Shown: positions 30,734-48,463 of the stretch, one piece after another | Layout of the letters: the number at the start of each line of letters is the position of its first letter | Position numbering within the stretch: position 1 is the stretch's first letter | NCBI RefSeq assembly: GCF_003019815.1 | Contig: NZ_CP027774.1 | Span: 1 to 64,000 of the forward strand | Reading direction: 5' to 3' | DNA: 64,000 nucleotides | From: Variovorax sp. PMC12 | GTDB lineage: Bacteria; Pseudomonadota; Gammaproteobacteria; Burkholderiales; Burkholderiaceae_C | Notes under the pieces: model-generated | What the model saw: the letters and a program-made list of their open reading frames with translations, nothing else | Databases searched by the model: none | Told to the model about the DNA's origin: nothing | Program-made: the position numbers and the translations under genes

Positions 30734-33700
30734 GCGGTCTCGCTCATGTGTTCTTCGGGCCGCCTGTGGGCCTGCGCACGCTGCTCGAGCTGTGCGGCGT
30801 CCTCGCTGCCTTCGCGCAGCGCGGCCGCCAGCGCCGCCGGCGTCGGATGGTCGAACACCACCCCCGCCGCCACCTCGACCTGAAGCAGCTTGCGGATGCG
30901 CGCGACCAGCTTGATGACTTGCAGCGAGTGCCCGCCGAGTTCGAAGAAGTCGTCTTCCACGCCGATGGGGCCGCTGCCCAGCAGCGAGGCCATGCCGTCG
31001 GCGAGTACCGCCTCGAGCGCGTCGCGCGGCTCGATGCGGGCCTTGTCTGCGCGAGCGGCAGGCGCGATCGCAGACAGCGCCAGCCGGTCGATCTTTCCGT
31101 TGGGAAGCCGGGCAAAGGCATCCGTGGCCATGAAGGTCGCCGGCACCATGTGCGCGGGCAGCAGCTCGGCCAGCCGTTCGCGCAAGGCGCGGCCATCGGC
31201 GAGCGCCGCATCGGCGACAAAGAAGGCGGACAACGTGGTCGCACCTGCGGCATCCGGCACCGCAAGCACCACTGCCTGGCGCACGCCCGGTTGCGCCAGC
31301 AGCACCGCCTCGACCTCGGCCGGCTCCACGCGGAAGCCATGGATCTTCACCTGGTGGTCCGCACGCCCCGCGAGGCGGATGCCGCCTTCGGCCAGCACAT
31401 ACGCCAGGTCGCCTGTGCGATACAGGCGCTGGCCCGGGTTGAAGGGGTCGGGCACGAAGGCGTCGCCCGCCGCACGGTTCAGGTAGCCGCGGCACAGCTG
31501 CGCGCCACCGACGTAGACCTCGCCCAGCGCGCCAGCTGGCACGAGGCCCAGCGCCCCGTTGAGCACATGCACGCGGTTGTTCGCGAGCACTCGCGTCAGC
31601 GGCAGTTGCTCGGGCACCTGCCTGTCGGCGGGCACCGCGTGAACCATCACGCCGACCGTGGTCTCGGTCGGGCCGTAGTGGTTGTACACGGCGCACTGCG
31701 GCGCAAGCCGCGCGATGCGCTCGACAAGCGCGCGCGGCGCGGCCTCTCCGCCCAGCACCAGCGTGCGCGGCAGGCAAGGCGATGCGCATTCGAGCAGCGC
31801 CTCCAGGTGCGAAGGCACGATCTTGATCGCGTCGATTTCATTGTCGGCCATGAAGCGGGCGAAGGCGTCTGCGTCCTTCACCTCGTCTTCGGCCGCCACC
31901 ACCAGGCAGGCGCCGTTGAAGAAGGCGGCGAAAAGCGCCGTGTTGCCCAGGTCGGCGACGACCGAACTGGTGAGCGCCCAGCGGCGGCAGTTGCCGAGCT
32001 TCATCGCAGCCGAGGCGGCGGCCACATAGTTCAGCAGATGCCCTTGCTCGATGGCGACGCCCTTGGGCTTGCCCGTGGACCCGGAGGTGTAGAGCACGTA
32101 CGCCAGGTCCTTCAGGGCGATGCGATGTGCAGGCGCCGCATCCGTCGTGCCGTCGATGGCAGGCAGCATGGCCGCATCGAGCACGATTGCCGGCTGCGCG
32201 TCCGCGAGCACGGCCGCACGGCGCGCCTCGGGCCATTCGGGCTCCAGCGGCAAGTAGGCGGCACCCGCGCGCCAGGCGGCGAAGATCGCCACCGGCAGTT
32301 CGACCGAGCGCGGCAGGTTGAGCGCGACGATGGAACCGGGCGTTACGCCCTGTGCAGTGAGCCAGTGTGCGAGCCGGTCGATGCGGGCATCGAGTTCGCG
32401 GTAGCTCAGGCGCTGGCCGCCCGCTTCGAGCGCGGGGGCATCCGGCGTGGCCTGCGCCCAATGCGCGATGCGGTCGGCCACGGTCTGCATGCCCGCATCG
32501 ATGCGTTCGCCGCAACCCTGCGCGAGCAACAACTCACGTTCTTTCGGCCCGACCAGCGACAGCGCTTCAACCGGCGCATCGGGCTGCGCGGCAACGGCAA
32601 CGAGCAGCGTGACGAACTGCAGCAACAGGCGTTCCAGGACCGCCCGGCCGTAGCGGGCGGCATCGGCGTGCAGCGACAGCACCGCGCCTTCTGCCTGCCA
32701 TGCGGCCTGCAGCGCGAGTTCGAAACAGGGCATCGGTCCGGGCAGCCCGATGAGGTGCCACCGCGCATCGGTGCCGTGAGGCGGCCTCACCACGTGCGAG
32801 GCAAAGCCGACGACGGTGTGCGTCGAGATGGGCGGCGCATCGACAGGCCAGTATTCCTGCGCATCGACATGCGCCGCCAGCGCGGCGTCGAACCTGCCGG
32901 TCCAGCCTGCGAAGGACTCGCCCGGCGCCACCTCGACCATCACCGGCAGCACCTTGTCGAACACGCCGACCGCGCCTTGCATGGGTTCGTAGTCTCGCCG
33001 GCAGTCGTGCTGCCAGCCGCCGATGAAACGGCCGGTACCGCTCAACCTGGCAAGCAACAGCCACCACGCCGCGTGCAGCAGGGTCTCGGGCTGTGCGCCG
33101 AGCGCATCGGCACACGCGGCCACGCGGCCTGCGAGCGCTGCGTCTACAGCAATCGAAACACGATGGCGCGAGGCCTCTCCCTGCGCAGCACGGAGCCGCT
33201 CATGCAGGCGCGGCGGCGGGAGGGCCGAGGCGTCGGCCACGAGCCGCTGCCAGTAGGCACGTCCCTGCGCCGCATCGTCGCCTTCGAGCAGGTCCTGCCG
33301 CCATTCGACGAAGCGCGCGTACTGGAAGACCTCCGCCGGGTCGAAGGCGCCTTCGCCCGAGCAGGCCGTGGCGATCTGGCCGAAGAGGTTCTGAAGGCTT
33401 TCCCTGTCCGCCGCCAGCGGGTTGACCGAAAGGCCCAGCATGTGTCGGGTCTCGCCCGTGCGCACAACGGCGGCGCTGACGAGTTCCCCGCGCTCAGTGG
33501 CGAGCGGCTCGGCGTTGAAGGCGTCGAACCAGGCGTCCAATGTGCCGTCGTCCGCCTCGCTGAGGTCGGCCAGCTGCCATTTCAGCGGCGGCACCACGTC
33601 GAGAGACTGTTGCCGCAGGCCCCTGTAGCCCGGCACCGGGCAGATGGCCATGCACAGGGCACCGTGCGCGCGCAGCACACGCTCCACGGCGAGGCGCAGG

Positions 33701-33843
33701 CGCCCCGTGTCCAGCGGGCCTTCGATGCAGGCTCGCAAGAGCAGGCGCTGTGCGCCGGCGGACACCGCGCGCTGTTCGGGAGAAAGGGGGAACGTGGCTT
33801 CGAGACTGTCGTTCATCGCGTTCATCGCGTTCATCGCGTTCAT
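30730..33843 (-). CDS. NRPS, interface domain-A(Asp)-T
   Basis: A 1037-residue one-module synthetase. Residues 10-430 have a condensation-domain fold by pattern, but the catalytic HHxxxDG is replaced by NPLAADR near residue 141, so it cannot condense normally. This fits the interface domain found with one class of siderophore aspartyl beta-hydroxylases. The A domain (YTSGSTGKPKG near 588) reads DLTKVGHVG, essentially the known aspartate code. T (LGGHSL) lies near 969. The working C domain and the hydroxylase are both on the preceding PKS protein, so the Asp module is split across two proteins. The start region has four in-frame ATGs in 9-base repeats; 33843 has AGGGGG 10 nt upstream and lies 5 nt past the PKS stop. 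Confidence 0.92.
33814..33843 (-). repeat. Tandem 9-base repeat at the NRPS start codon
   Basis: Four ATGs at 33843, 33834, 33825 and 33816, each followed by AACGC(G/A) or AACGAC, encode an N-terminal MNAMNAMNAMN. Copy-number change would keep the frame but shift the distance from the Shine-Dalgarno to the first start codon. Confidence 0.85.
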
Positions 33844-33848
33844 TGCGT

Positions 33849-40939
<7,091 letters not shown>

Positions 40940-40940
<1 letters not shown>

Positions 40941-43900
40941 CAGAAGCTTCTTTCGGTGGGACGGCGGCGCTGCAGCAGGGCAGCGCGCTGGCGCTGGGCG
41001 CGCGCCTGCTCGCTGTCGCCGTCGTCGTTGCGGGCGGCCTGTGCCGCGCCACGTCCCTGCTCGATGCGGCGCGCCAGCGCGCCGACGGTGGGAAACTTGA
41101 AGAGATCGACCACGGTCAGGCCCGGACTGAGCCGGTCTTCCATCAGCCGGTGCATGCGGATCACCAGCAGCGAGTTGCCGCCGAGATCGAAGAAGTTGTC
41201 GTGCATGCCCACCTTCTCGACCTTGAGCAGTTCGGTCCAGATCGAGGCCAGCGCCTGGGCGACGTCGCCCTGCGGTGCCTCGTAGTCCTGGCGGTCGGGC
41301 AAGGCGGGTGCCGGCAGCGCGCGGCGGTCTACCTTGCCGCCCGCGGTGAGCGGGAAGCTGTCGAGCGCCACGAAGGCCGAGGGCACCATGTAGTCGGGCA
41401 GGACGCGGCCCAGTTGCTCCCGCAACGCCGCTGTGTCGATCTGCGCGGCGGGTGCGGGCGATACATAGGCCACCAGCGAGGCGCCGGCTGCGCCGTCGTG
41501 CACGAGCACCAATGCCTCGCGAACCGCCGCGTGCTCGCGCAGGCGCGCTTCGATTTCGGCAAGTTCGATGCGAAAGCCCCGGACTTTCACCTGGTGGTCG
41601 AGACGGCCCAGGTATTCGAGCTGGCCGTCGCCGCGCCAGCGCACGAGGTCGCCGGTGCGGTAGAGCCTGCCACCCGCCGCATCGAAGGGATCGGCGACGA
41701 AGCGTTCGGCCGTGAGGGCCGCGCGGCCGAGGTAGCCGCGCGCCAGCCCTTCGCCGCCGAGGTACAGCTCGCCGGGAACGCCCTGGGGAAGCGGCTGCAG
41801 GTTCGCGTCGAGCACATGCGCGGTGCGACGGCCCACGGGACGGCCGATGGGCACGTAGCCCTGCGGCGCCTGCTCCGCGTCATCCGCCGTGCCGTGCCAG
41901 GCGGTGGGCGTGATGACGGCTTCGGTCGGGCCGTAGGCGTTGACGATCTGCCCCGGGCGCAGCACGCGCCGGATCAGCGCGATGTCTTCGCCGGTCCAGG
42001 CCTCGCCGCCGAAGAGCGCAAGGCGCACGGCATGCGCGAACGGTACCTGGCCCTGCATCAGTTGGCGTGCATAGGCCGGCGGGAGGTCGACCACGCTCAC
42101 GCGGTGTCGCTGCAGCAGGGCGTCGAGTTCACCGGCAAGAGAGCACCACTGCGGCTGCACCACGAGCGCCGCACCCGCAACCAGCGGCAGCAGGCATTGC
42201 TCGATGGATGCGTCGACATGCGGCAGCGCAAACTGCAGCGACCGGTCTTCCGCGCGCATGCCGCAGGCCCGCGCCATTGCCTGGACATGCATCGAAATCG
42301 CGCCGTGTGCCACGGCCACGCCCTTGGGCCGCCCCGTGGTGCCGGAGGTGTAGATGACGTAGGCGAGGTGGGCGTCGTGCAGCGCGATGTCTGGATCGGT
42401 GGCCGGCTCGGCGCCTTGGGCCAGCGCCTCACTGAGCACCACCCTGGCGATGCCGCCCGCATCGAGCGCATCGGCGTTGGCGCTGTCGGTGAGCAGCACG
42501 CGCGCGCCGCTGTCTTCCAGCAACTGCGCAAGCCTTTGCGGAGGATGCGAAGGGTCCAGCGGCAGGTAGGTGCCTCCGGCCTTCAGCACGCCGAGGAGGC
42601 CAGCCACGCGATCGGCCGGTGCTTGGATGGCCACCGCGACAGTGCGGTCGGGCACCACCCCCTGGCGGACCAGCCGGTGCGCGAGTCGGTTGGCACGCGC
42701 GTTCAGAACCGCGTAGCTGAGTTGGGTGTCGCCGTCGATCAGGGCAATGGCCCCGGGCGTGGCTCGCGCCTGCGCCTCGAACAGGCGGTGCACGGGCTGC
42801 GCGTGCGGCGCCTGCGGCTCGCCGGCCGACCATTCGCGCAGCCGATGCCGCTCGGTGGCATCGAGCCACTGCACGTCGCCCAGCGCCTGCGCGGGATCGG
42901 CCGCCAGCGCTTCCAGCAGCGCGCGGTAGTGCGTGGCCATGCGCGCGATGGTGGTTGGCTCGAACAGTTCGGCCGCATAGGTGAGCACCGCACCGGTGCT
43001 TCCGTCGGCATGTTCGCGGATGTCGAGCATGAGTTCGAACTGCGCGGCGCTGTCGGCGATGCGGTGCTCGCGCGCCTCCAGGCCGGGCAGCAAGCGCGGC
43101 ATGCCCGTGTCTTCGCGCAGGTGGTTGAACATCACCTGGAACAGAGGGCTATGGCTCAGGCTGCGCTGCGGCTGCAGGGCCTCGACGATCTGTTCGAACG
43201 GCAGGTCCTGGTGCGCCTGCGCGCCGAGCGCGGCTTCCCGTGTCTGCGCCAGCAGTTGCACAAGGCTCATGCGGCCCTGCAACGTGCTGCGAAGCACCTG
43301 AGTATTGACGAAGAAGCCGATCAGCCCGGCGGTTTCCGGCCGCTGGCGGTTGGCGACCGGCACGCCGACACGCACGTCCTGCTTGCCGGTGTAGCGGTGC
43401 AGCAGCGCCTGGAAGCCGGCAAGCAGCGCCATGAAGAATGTCGCGCCGTGCGCCTGCGCGGTGGCGCGCAGGCGCCGGGTGAGTTCGGCGTCGAACTCGA
43501 AGGCATGGCCGGCCGCGCGGTAGGCCGCGACCGCATGCCGGGGATGGTCCGTGGGCAGAGCCAGCACGGGATGGTCGGCGCCCAGCTGTCCGCGCCAATA
43601 CGCGAGCTGGCGCTCGGCCTCGCCGGCGGCGAGCCAGTCGCGCTGCCAGAGGGCGTAGTCGGCATACTGGACCGGCAGCGGCTTGAACTGCGGTGCCGCG
43701 CCTTTCGCACGGGCGGCATAGGCGGCGCCGAGTTCCTCGACCAGCACCTGCATCGAAGCGCCATCGGACACGATGTGATGCATGACGACGACCAGCAGGT
43801 GCCGGGCTTCGTCGATGCGGATCAGCGCCGCGCGCAGCAGCGGGCCTTCACCGAGGTCGAAGGGCTCGGCGTGGCACTGGCTGGCATGCTCGGCGGCAGC

Positions 43901-46240
43901 GGCCTCCCGCGCTTCGGCGGGCCATGCGCCGAGGTCGATACGCCGCAGCGCGAGCCGCAGCGCCGGCGCAATGACCTGAGCAACCGTGCCGTCCGCCGCC
44001 GCGCGAAACACGGTGCGCAGGCTCTCGTGGCGATCGACCAGGTCGCCGAGCGCCGCGTCCAGCGCATCGGCGTCCAGGACGCCGGCCAGATCCAGCGCCA
44101 CGCTCACGTGGTAGGCGGTGCTTTTCGGGTCGAGCTGCCACAGGAACCACTGGCGCTCCTGCGCGTGCGACAGCGCGAGCGGCTTCGCACGATGCTCGGC
44201 CGGCATCACGGGGATCACGCTGCGCGGCTTGCGCAGGCCGGTGGCGAGCAGGCGGCGCACTTCCGCAGCCAGCGCGCCGAGGCGCGGCCGCTCGAACAGC
44301 GCGCGCACCGGAAACTCGATCTCCCATCGATCGGCGATGCGGGCCGCCACCTGCGTCGCGGCGAGCGAGTTGCCTCCGTGGATGAAGAAGTGCGTGTCGC
44401 GCGGCGGCGCGGTCTGTGCGTCGCGGCGCAGCACTTCGCTCCAGATCGCGACGACGGCCTTCTCTACGTCATCGAGCGGCCGCTCGATGGCGGGTGCGGG
44501 CGCCGCGGCGGAATCGCCGAGAACGAACGCACCGTGCGCATACATCGCATAGGCGTCGGCGGTGCGGTCGATCCAGCCCTGGCGGCATGCACCGCGCTGC
44601 AGCTTGCCGCTCGTGGTCTTGGGCATGCCGCCAGGGTTCAGCAGCATGACGACGGACAGCGGCTCGCCGAACTGCTCGCCCACCGCGGCGCTGAGCGTCT
44701 CGACCAGCGCTTCGGGCTTCACCAGCTTCTGCGTGCTGCGCGATACCTCGGCGGCCAGCCCGATGCCTTCCCCCTCGGGGCCGTCGACGGCGAAGGCCGC
44801 CACACGGCCCTTGCGCACGATGTCGACCTCGAGTTCGATCATGCGCTCGATGTCCTGCGGGTACAGGTTGTGGCCGCGCACGATGATCATGTCCTTGATG
44901 CGCCCCGCCACGTAGAGCTGGCCGTCGTGCAGGAAGCCGAGGTCGCCGGTGCGCAGCCAGATCGCGCCGTCGTGCGCGACGAAGGTCTCCCGCGACACCT
45001 GCGGCTTGTTCCAGTAGCCGCTGCCGATGCTGGGGCCGCTGGCCCAGATTTCGCCGACATGGCCCGCATCGCGCACCGCCAGCGTGACGGGATCGACGAT
45101 GCGCACGGCATGGCCCGTCACGGCGCGGCCGCAGCCGACGAGGGTGGCACTTTCTTCGGTGCCGGTTTCGACGATGCCGCGGGCCAAGCCGCTGCTGGAG
45201 AAGTCGCGCGCCACCATGCCGGCGCCGCGCTCGCCGCCCGTCACGAACAGCGTGGACTCGGCCAGGCCATAGCAGGGGTACACCGCGCCGGCGGCAAATC
45301 CTGCGGGTGCGAACTGCTTCCTGAACTCGCGCAGCGTGTCGGCGCGCACGGGCTCGGCACCGGAAAACGCCAGGCCCCAGCTCGACAGGTCGAGCTTCTG
45401 CAACTGCGCTTCGGACACGCGGTCGAGGCACAGGCGATAGGCGAAGTCGGGGCCGCCGCTGATGGTCGCGCGGTGGCGCGAGATGGCTTCGAGCCAGCGC
45501 ACGGGCCGCTCCAGGAAATAGCGTGGCGACATCAGCGCGACGGGAATGCCGCGATGCAGCGGCTGCAGCAGGCCGCCGATCAGCCCCATGTCGTGGTTCA
45601 GCGGCAGCCAGGTCGCGAAGATGTCGTCGGGTCCGACCGAGAGCCCTTCTTCGATCGCACGCATGTTCGCCATGAGGTTGGCATGCGTGACCATGACGCC
45701 CTTGGGCGCCGAGGTGGAGCCGGAGGTGTATTGCAGGAAGGCGATGTCAGTGGCAGAGGGGGTATGCGGCGTCCAGCGTTCGGCGTCTTCGGCACCGATC
45801 CCGTCCACGGGGATCAGCGGCACGTCGACGAAGGCCCCGCCCACGCCGGCGATCGCCGCTTGGATGGTGGCGTGGGTCAGCACGCAGCAGGCGCCGGCGT
45901 CGGCCGCGATGCCTTCGAGCTTGCCGAGATGCCGTTTGCGCGTGGATTCCGGCGGAAACACGGGCACGGCGATGAGGCCGGCATAGAGGCAGGCGAAGAA
46001 GCTCACGACGTAGTCGTCGCCGTTGTCCAGCATGATCAGCGCGCGTTCGCCGCGGCCGAAAGTCTGTTGCAGATACGCCGCGAGGCCGCGCACGCGCGTG
46101 TCGAGCCGGCGATAGGAGATGGGCGTGTCCAGGGCGGCGCCGTCGCGGTCGGTCACGGCGATGAGCGCGGTGTCGTCGGGCCGCCGTGCAGCCAGGTCGC
46201 GCAGGTGGCTCACGAAGTCCATGGGATGCATCGGATTCAC
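40940..46240 (-). CDS. FAAL-ACP-C-A-T loading synthetase
   Basis: A 1766-residue starter protein. Residues 10-570 are a fatty acyl-AMP ligase (LQYTSGSTSAPKGV near 168, WLPLNHDMGLIGG). An ACP follows (HGGNSL near 623), then a C domain (HHIVSDG near 821) that would N-acylate the first residue, an A domain (YTSGTTGRPKG near 1301) and a T domain (LGGNSL near 1687). My reading of the code is DAEDLGAIT, of the D-x-E-D type linked to basic residues such as Arg or Orn; this is tentative. The C-terminal tail RQRAALLQRRR is a likely docking element for the PKS. GTG 46240 has AAGGAA about 5 nt upstream; ATG 46231 is possible. The FAAL shows that the peptide starts with a fatty acid. Confidence 0.92.
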
Positions 46241-46294
46241 ATCGGTTCCTTGATTTGCCGGGCCGGCAGGACGGCGGGACCCGGCGACGGCGGC

Positions 46295-47035
46295 TCAGGC
46301 CAAGGCACGGGGCGCATGGACGCCTCCCGTCGCGGACTGGGCCAGGCGCTGCGCCAGTACGGCGAGCACCGGTGTCTCGTGCTGCCGGATGAAGAAATGG
46401 CCGCCCTCGAACCAGTTCAGCGTGAAGCCGGGATGGGCGGTCTCGCCGGACCAGGCCTCCATGCGCCAGGGCTCGATGTCGTCCTGCCGGCCCGCGAAGG
46501 CGTGCAGGGGAACGGGTAGCGGCGCGTTGCCCGGGTGTTCGAAGCTCTGGCACACGCGATAGTCGGCGGCGAGCGTGTCGAGCGTCATGCGCAGCAGTTC
46601 GGGGCTGGTGAAGAGCTCCTGCGGCGTTCCGCCCTGCTTGCGCAGATCGCCGATGAGGGCATCGTCATCGTCCATGTCGACGAAACGGTCCGGATCGCGC
46701 TGCGAAGGCGCGGCGCTGCCCGACACGAGCAGCGTCCGCGGCAGCGCCCGGCCGTTGGCGCGAAGGCGCTGTGCAATGCCCCAGGCCAGCAAGGCGCCCA
46801 TGCTGTGGCCGAAGAGCGCGAAATTGCCGCGCAGCGCGGCGTCCTGCTCGGCGCACAGCCGCGCGACCAAAGAATCGAAATCTTCGACGAAATCCTCGCC
46901 CAGGCGCTGGCCACGACCGGGCAGCTCGACCGGCACGACCTCGATCCAGCGCGGCAGCAGGCGGCGCCAGCGCAGGTACATGGTGGCGCTGGCGCCCGCA
47001 CAGGGCAGGCACAGCAGGGAAAGGGGCGCCTGCAT
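46295..47035 (-). CDS. Type II thioesterase
   Basis: A 246-residue alpha/beta hydrolase of the RifR/GrsT type. It begins LLCLPCAGASATMYLRW, has the nucleophile in FGHSMGALLAW and a late His in EGGHFFI. Such enzymes remove mis-primed or stalled acyl groups from carrier domains. It starts 4 nt after the MbtH stop codon. Because the last synthetase has no integrated thioesterase, a role in chain release is possible but unproven. Confidence 0.9.
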   Translation of the reverse strand: MQAPLSLLCLPCAGASATMYLRWRRLLPRWIEVVPVELPGRGQRLGEDFVEDFDSLVARLCAEQDAALRGNFALFGHSMGALLAWGIAQRLRANGRALPRTLLVSGSAAPSQRDPDRFVDMDDDDALIGDLRKQGGTPQELFTSPELLRMTLDTLAADYRVCQSFEHPGNAPLPVPLHAFAGRQDDIEPWRMEAWSGETAHPGFTLNWFEGGHFFIRQHETPVLAVLAQRLAQSATGGVHAPRALA

Positions 47036-47039
47036 TCGC

Positions 47040-47288
47040 TCAGGCGGCGGCCGACGCGCTCTTGCTGCTGTCCTGCTGCGCCATCCAGTCGCGCAGAGAC
47101 TTCGGACGCATGTCGGTCCAGGTTTTCTCGACGTACTCGAGCACGGTCTTCTTGTCGCCCTGGACGCCGTCGACAGCCTTCCATCCGCCGGGCACGGCCT
47201 TCCATTGCGGCCAGATCGAATATTGCTCTTCGTGGTTGACCAGGACGATGAAGGTTTCGTCTTCGCGGTCGAAGCAGCTGGTAGACAT
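47040..47288 (-). CDS. MbtH-like protein
   Basis: 82 residues with the family signature: N-x-E-x-QYS-x-WP (NHEEQYSIWPQW), VPGGW and WTDMRPKSLRDW. MbtH proteins bind adenylation domains and help them fold or work. It is the first gene of the 32-kb synthetase operon, 72 bp downstream of an iron-starvation promoter box, with AGAGGA about 6 nt before the ATG. Confidence 0.95.
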   Translation of the reverse strand: MSTSCFDREDETFIVLVNHEEQYSIWPQWKAVPGGWKAVDGVQGDKKTVLEYVEKTWTDMRPKSLRDWMAQQDSSKSASAAA

Positions 47289-47359
47289 GTGCGGTCCTCT
47301 TGGGGTTGTTGAGACGACAGGCAAGAGGCTTCGCACACCCCTTCCCTTTGCGATACATG

Positions 47360-47383
47360 ACGGGGCGGGAGGCCGGGTGTTTA
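47360..47383 (-). promoter_or_regulatory. Iron-starvation promoter of the synthetase operon
   Basis: Minus-strand TAAAC-N16-CGTC upstream of the MbtH gene. It is the only such box for the whole 32-kb operon; I saw none between its genes. Confidence 0.78.
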
Positions 47384-47490
47384 GGGGGTGTGAACCCATT
47401 TCCCGCAGCGGCATGCGCGGGCACGGCTGCGCCGCGGCATGGCCGCTGGAAATCGGGCGCGAATGGGAATGCGGAGGTCAGCGGCCGCGG

Positions 47491-47739
47491 CTAGCGGCCC
47501 GCGATGCCGTCGGGTGAATGGTCCGGCGGAGGGACGTCGTTGGCGGGCGGCACCAGGCCCACGAGCAGCCAGAGGCGGGCCGCCTCCTCATGGGTCTTGC
47601 GGTGAAGGGGATCTGCGGCGAGCCACTGCATGAACTCGTCGCGCGTCGCGCCGTCGAGGCTGCCGCGCTGCTCGTGCTGGCGACGCACCCAGGTCCATGC
47701 GGCCTGCCAGACCGGGTCGTGATCCTTGTCCTTTGTCAT
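47491..47739 (-). CDS. Second orphan FecR-N-terminal-like small protein
   Basis: 82 residues. The pattern AAWTWVRRQHEQRG ... FMQWLAADPLHRKTHEEAARLW is that of the cytoplasmic FecR anti-sigma domain (DUF4880-like). It has no membrane segment. It lies 33 bp after the PvdS/OrbS-type sigma gene on the same strand and is probably co-transcribed. The protein at 5920-6159 shares the W-L-x-x-D-x-x-H-x-x-x-x-E-A-x-x-LW core. It may be a soluble modulator of that sigma factor; the function is inferred. Confidence 0.6.
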   Translation of the reverse strand: MTKDKDHDPVWQAAWTWVRRQHEQRGSLDGATRDEFMQWLAADPLHRKTHEEAARLWLLVGLVPPANDVPPPDHSPDGIAGR

Positions 47740-47772
47740 CGGCGCATCGTATCGCCGATGGGCGATGCGGGG

Positions 47773-48304
47773 TCAGCCGCCCTGCACCAGGTACCGGCAG
47801 CTTTCGAGGGCCGCGTCGGCGTCCTTGATCATGAAGTTCACGAGCGTGGCGGAGCAGCCGAGCCGCACGCCGATCTCCCGTTGAGTCATGCCGCTCAGGC
47901 GGTTGAGCTCGAAGGCCAGGCGGGTGCGCGCGGGCAGCGCGTCGAGCACGCGGTCGATCGCGGCCAGTGCCTGGCGCCCGTCCAGCAGGCGCTCGGGCGC
48001 GTCGTTGCTCGGGGGGGCTGACAAGCTCCACGTCCTCGCAGTAGGTGCGGTAGCTGGCTTCGACGGAATGATGGCGGTGGTAGTCGAAGGCCACGTTGCG
48101 CACCACCTGGCAGCAGTAGCCGAGCGGCTTGCGCACCTCGCGCAGGGAGGCGCCGTCGGCCAGCTTGAGATAGGCGTCCTGCAGCACTTCGTCGGCCAGG
48201 TCCGCCGTGCGGACGATCTTTTGCGCGACGCGCTGGAGCTGGGCGCGGTTGGCGACGAAGACTTCCGCCAACGTGAGTTCGGCTGGCTGCAGCGACATGT
48301 CCAT
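47773..48304 (-). CDS. PvdS/OrbS-type iron-starvation sigma factor, split by a 1-base frameshift
   Basis: The first frame (ATG 48304, AGGAG 5-6 nt upstream) encodes region 2: VFVANRAQLQRVAQKIV, DLADEVLQDAYLKL, VVRNVAFDYHRH. The second frame encodes region 4: ALPARTRLAFELNRLSGMTQ, IGVRLGCSATLVNFMIKDA, very like the C-terminus of PvdS. The frames meet at a run of seven G (48011-48017; C on the coding strand). With six, one 176-residue protein results; as written, the first frame continues into unrelated residues. This is either a sequence error, a disrupted gene, or slippage/phase variation. It is the natural candidate to read the six TAAAC-N16-CGTC boxes. A Fur-box-like site precedes it. Confidence 0.8.
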
Positions 48305-48338
48305 GGGTACTCCTGAAGTATTCACTGTAGACAATACA

Positions 48339-48356
48339 AATGAGAACTATTACTAT
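48339..48356. promoter_or_regulatory. Fur-box-like site upstream of the iron-starvation sigma gene
   Basis: AATGAGAACTATTACTAT, 35 bp before the start codon. Its complement contains AATAGTTCTCATT, which matches the palindrome at 10562-10580 in 12 of 13 positions. It fits Fur repression of the sigma gene under iron-replete conditions. Confidence 0.6.
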
Positions 48357-48463
48357 CTTGTGACGGAAGAAGGCCCGGATTTCCGAGCTGCTCCCTGTCT
48401 CTTAACCTAAAGACGTTTGAACCGCCCAAAGCGAGACAGGCGGACGATCGCGCCGGCGCCGAC

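Noticed and set aside
41150..46519. Very long plus-strand open frame opposite the FAAL-NRPS (and similar ones opposite the other synthetases)
   Set aside because: It mirrors codon structure of a GC-rich gene, is rich in Arg/Gln/His/Val with no domain motif, and overlaps completely a gene with clear catalytic motifs.
46295..47035. Terminal thioesterase domain split off from the last synthetase
   Set aside because: It groups by motif with standalone type II editing thioesterases and sits at the head of the operon; a release role is kept only as a possibility.
47588..48334. Single 248-residue protein reading through the G run
   Set aside because: Past the G run it becomes Arg/Ala-rich shadow sequence, while the sigma region 4 appears in the other frame.
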